DNA from: Lentzea aerocolonigenes | GTDB lineage: Bacteria > Actinomycetota > Actinomycetes > Mycobacteriales > Pseudonocardiaceae | Length of the DNA stretch: 64,000 bases | Direction: 5' to 3' | Assembly (NCBI RefSeq): GCF_000974445.1 | Contig: NZ_BBOJ01000003.1 | Location: forward strand, 186,001-250,000 | Shown: positions 62,628 through 64,000 of the stretch, one piece after another | Layout: every line of letters starts with the position of its first letter | How positions within the stretch are numbered: the stretch's first letter is position 1 | Position numbers and translations under genes: made by a program | The notes under the pieces: model-generated | Seen by the model: the letters and a program-made list of their open reading frames with translations, nothing else | What the model was told of the DNA's origin: nothing | Databases searched by the model: none

Positions 62628-64000
62628 TGAAACGGCCACTTCCCCTGCTCGCCACGACGGCGCTGGGACTCGCCCTGCTCACGGCCCCTGTCCACGCGGC
62701 GACCCTGACGATCACCGCCTCCGCCGACGCGCACGTGCAGGCCGACCAGCCGGGCACCAACTACGGCACCGCGACCGGGTTGCGCGTCGACGGGTCACCG
62801 GTGTCCACCGCCTACCTCAGGTTCGACGTCACGAACCTGAGCGCGCCGCCGTTCAACGTGAAGCTGCGCGTGTTCGTGAACACCAGTGGCACCACCGGTG
62901 TCACGTTGTCCGCTGTGGACGGTGCGTGGACCGAGAACGGCGTCACCTACGCGAACGCACCCGCCGTCGGCGCCTCGCTGGGCTCGTCCGGTGCGCTCAC
63001 CGCGGGCACGTGGGTGTCCTACGACGTGACGACACGGGTGAGTGCCAACGGTTCGTACTCGTTCGCGCTGACCACGACGGCCACCTCGTCCCGCACGTTC
63101 GACAGCCGCGAGGGCACCAACCCTCCGCAGCTCGTGGTGGAGGAGACCGCTCCCCCACCGGCACCGGGACCGGCGGACTCGTACGTGCAGTCCGACCAGC
63201 CCACGACGAACTTCGGCACCGCGGCCGGCCTGAAGGTCGACGGGTCACCGGCCACCAGCGCCTACCTGAGGTTCGACGTCACGGGCCTGAGCGAACCGCC
63301 GTTCAAGGCCACGCTGCGGGTGTTCAACCGCACCTCCGGCACCACCGGGCTCGACCTGTACTTCGTGCCCGACAACAACTGGTACGAGAACGCGATCACC
63401 TACGCGAACGCACCGCCGACGGGCAACTGGCTCGCGTCCTCCGGCTCGCTCGCGGCGAACGCCTGGGTGTCCTTCGACGTCACGACAGCGGTGCGCGGCA
63501 ACGGAAAGTTCTCGTTCGCCGTCACGACGACGAGCACGTCCTCGCGGACGATCGACAGCCGGGAGGGCGAGAACCCTCCGGAGCTGGTGTTCGAGGACGC
63601 GCCCCCGCCCGTCCCGCCGGGCACGCCGGTCGTGATCGCCGCCGGTGACGCCGCCTGCGCTCCTGACGATCCCAACTACAACGGCGGCATCGGCACCTCG
63701 ACCAAGTGCCGCATGAAGTTCGTGTCGGACCTGGCCGTCGCCGCGTCGCCCACGTCGGTGTTCATGCTCGGCGACGCCCAGTACAACGGCGGCCAGCTCG
63801 CCAACTTCCAGGCGAGCTACGACCCGACGTGGGGCAGGCTCAAGTCCATCACCCGGCCCGTCATCGGCAACCACGAGTACGGCACCAGCGGCGCGGGCGG
63901 GTACTTCACCTACTTCGGCAACGCCGCGACACCACGGCAACCGGGCTGCGTGAAGAACTGCGAAGGCTGGTACAGCTTCGACATCGGCACGTGGCACGTC
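62627..64000 (+). CDS. Secreted protein with two DNRLRE/CBM96-like domains and a metallophosphoesterase (C-terminus beyond window)
   Basis: 458 residues are visible and the frame is open at the right edge. ATG 62627 follows GGGGAGG; ATG one codon earlier also fits. Signal peptide to about residue 24. Two consecutive DNRLRE-type beta-sandwiches at about 26-172 (ASADAHVQADQPGTNYGTAT) and 182-325 (ADSYVQSDQPTTNFGTAAG) each end with SRxFDSREGxNPPxLV-like text. A Pro-rich linker leads to a calcineurin-like phosphoesterase (from about 335): AAGDAAC, LGDAQYNGG, GNHEYGTSG. This part is homologous to the phosphoesterase half of the 60112 gene. It likely binds the surface glycan while hydrolysing phosphoester bonds. 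Confidence 0.9.
   Translation, partial: MKRPLPLLATTALGLALLTAPVHAATLTITASADAHVQADQPGTNYGTATGLRVDGSPVSTAYLRFDVTNLSAPPFNVKLRVFVNTSGTTGVTLSAVDGAWTENGVTYANAPAVGASLGSSGALTAGTWVSYDVTTRVSANGSYSFALTTTATSSRTFDSREGTNPPQLVVEETAPPPAPGPADSYVQSDQPTTNFGTAAGLKVDGSPATSAYLRFDVTGLSEPPFKATLRVFNRTSGTTGLDLYFVPDNNWYENAITYANAPPTGNWLASSGSLAANAWVSFDVTTAVRGNGKFSFAVTTTSTSSRTIDSREGENPPELVFEDAPPPVPPGTPVVIAAGDAACAPDDPNYNGGIGTSTKCRMKFVSDLAVAASPTSVFMLGDAQYNGGQLANFQASYDPTWGRLKSITRPVIGNHEYGTSGAGGYFTYFGNAATPRQPGCVKNCEGWYSFDIGTWHV

Noticed and set aside
1..64000. Search for tRNA or rRNA genes, CRISPR arrays, transposases, integrases and riboswitches
   Set aside because: None seen. No T-loop-like GTTCGA with paired acceptor arms, no regularly spaced repeats and no recombinase motifs were found by reading.

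Overview
The window is high-GC DNA with GTG and TTG starts, dense gene packing, TetR, PucR, IclR, LAL and CU044_5270-type regulators, Tat-exported polysaccharidases and a streptomycete-type CebR box. This points to a soil actinomycete, most likely Pseudonocardiales (Lentzea/Saccharothrix/Amycolatopsis-like). The genus is an inference. I saw no rRNA, tRNA, CRISPR, IS element or phage gene.

Layout. 1-3910: a secreted protein running off the left edge, a DUF6069 membrane protein divergent from a TetR regulator with two clear operators, a MmcQ/YjbR protein, and an ECF sigma factor with its CU044_5270 partner. 3959-19045: an arabinan/hemicellulose side-chain degradation island with a GH127 protein, three GH43-CBM42 proteins, a GH54-CBM42 protein, a GH29 protein and two GH43-ricin proteins. 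19668-22793: a beta-helix carbohydrate-active protein and a CBM2 protein, both cut off and fused tail to tail. 23370-25207: two small secreted proteins, a SOD-like lipoprotein and strong terminators. 25224-26168: a PucR regulator. 26525-34450: a three-gene operon of giant LAL-type ATPases. 34683-36417: a broken IclR gene next to an SMP-30 lactonase. 36577-38275: small secreted proteins and decayed genes. 38491-39507: a SnoaL-like protein with its TetR repressor. 39577-40917: an outlying GH43-CBM42 gene. 41061-51722: housekeeping and signalling genes (DUF47-PiT phosphate uptake, M15 peptidase, Ser/Thr kinase, HD-GYP-LuxR, DsrE, XRE, SRPBCC, DUF4342, AIM24). 51730-53810: a two-component system. 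53990-64000+: a seven-gene operon, nearly every junction of which overlaps (ATGA/GTGA).

How the parts work together. Eight LacI-type operator-like palindromes around TGTTAGCGCTAACA lie upstream of the GH127, first GH43, last GH43-ricin and outlying GH43 genes. They suggest one arabinan regulon whose repressor is not in this window. The secreted enzymes would strip arabinofuranosyl, fucosyl and xylosyl groups, and the CBM42 and ricin modules would anchor them to substrate.

The most novel part is the 53990-64000+ operon. It holds a GT2-GtrA protein fused to an HPr-kinase-like P-loop domain, a GT-C mannosyltransferase-like protein, a membrane-anchored PLC/AcpA-type phosphoesterase that lacks two expected acidic metal ligands, a membrane-anchored carboxypeptidase-regulatory-like protein, a GH99-like/metallophosphoesterase fusion, a small exported protein and a two-DNRLRE metallophosphoesterase. 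It looks like an undescribed system that assembles and trims a phosphorylated surface glycan or glycolipid. It may be controlled by the divergent two-component system through an 18-bp palindrome.
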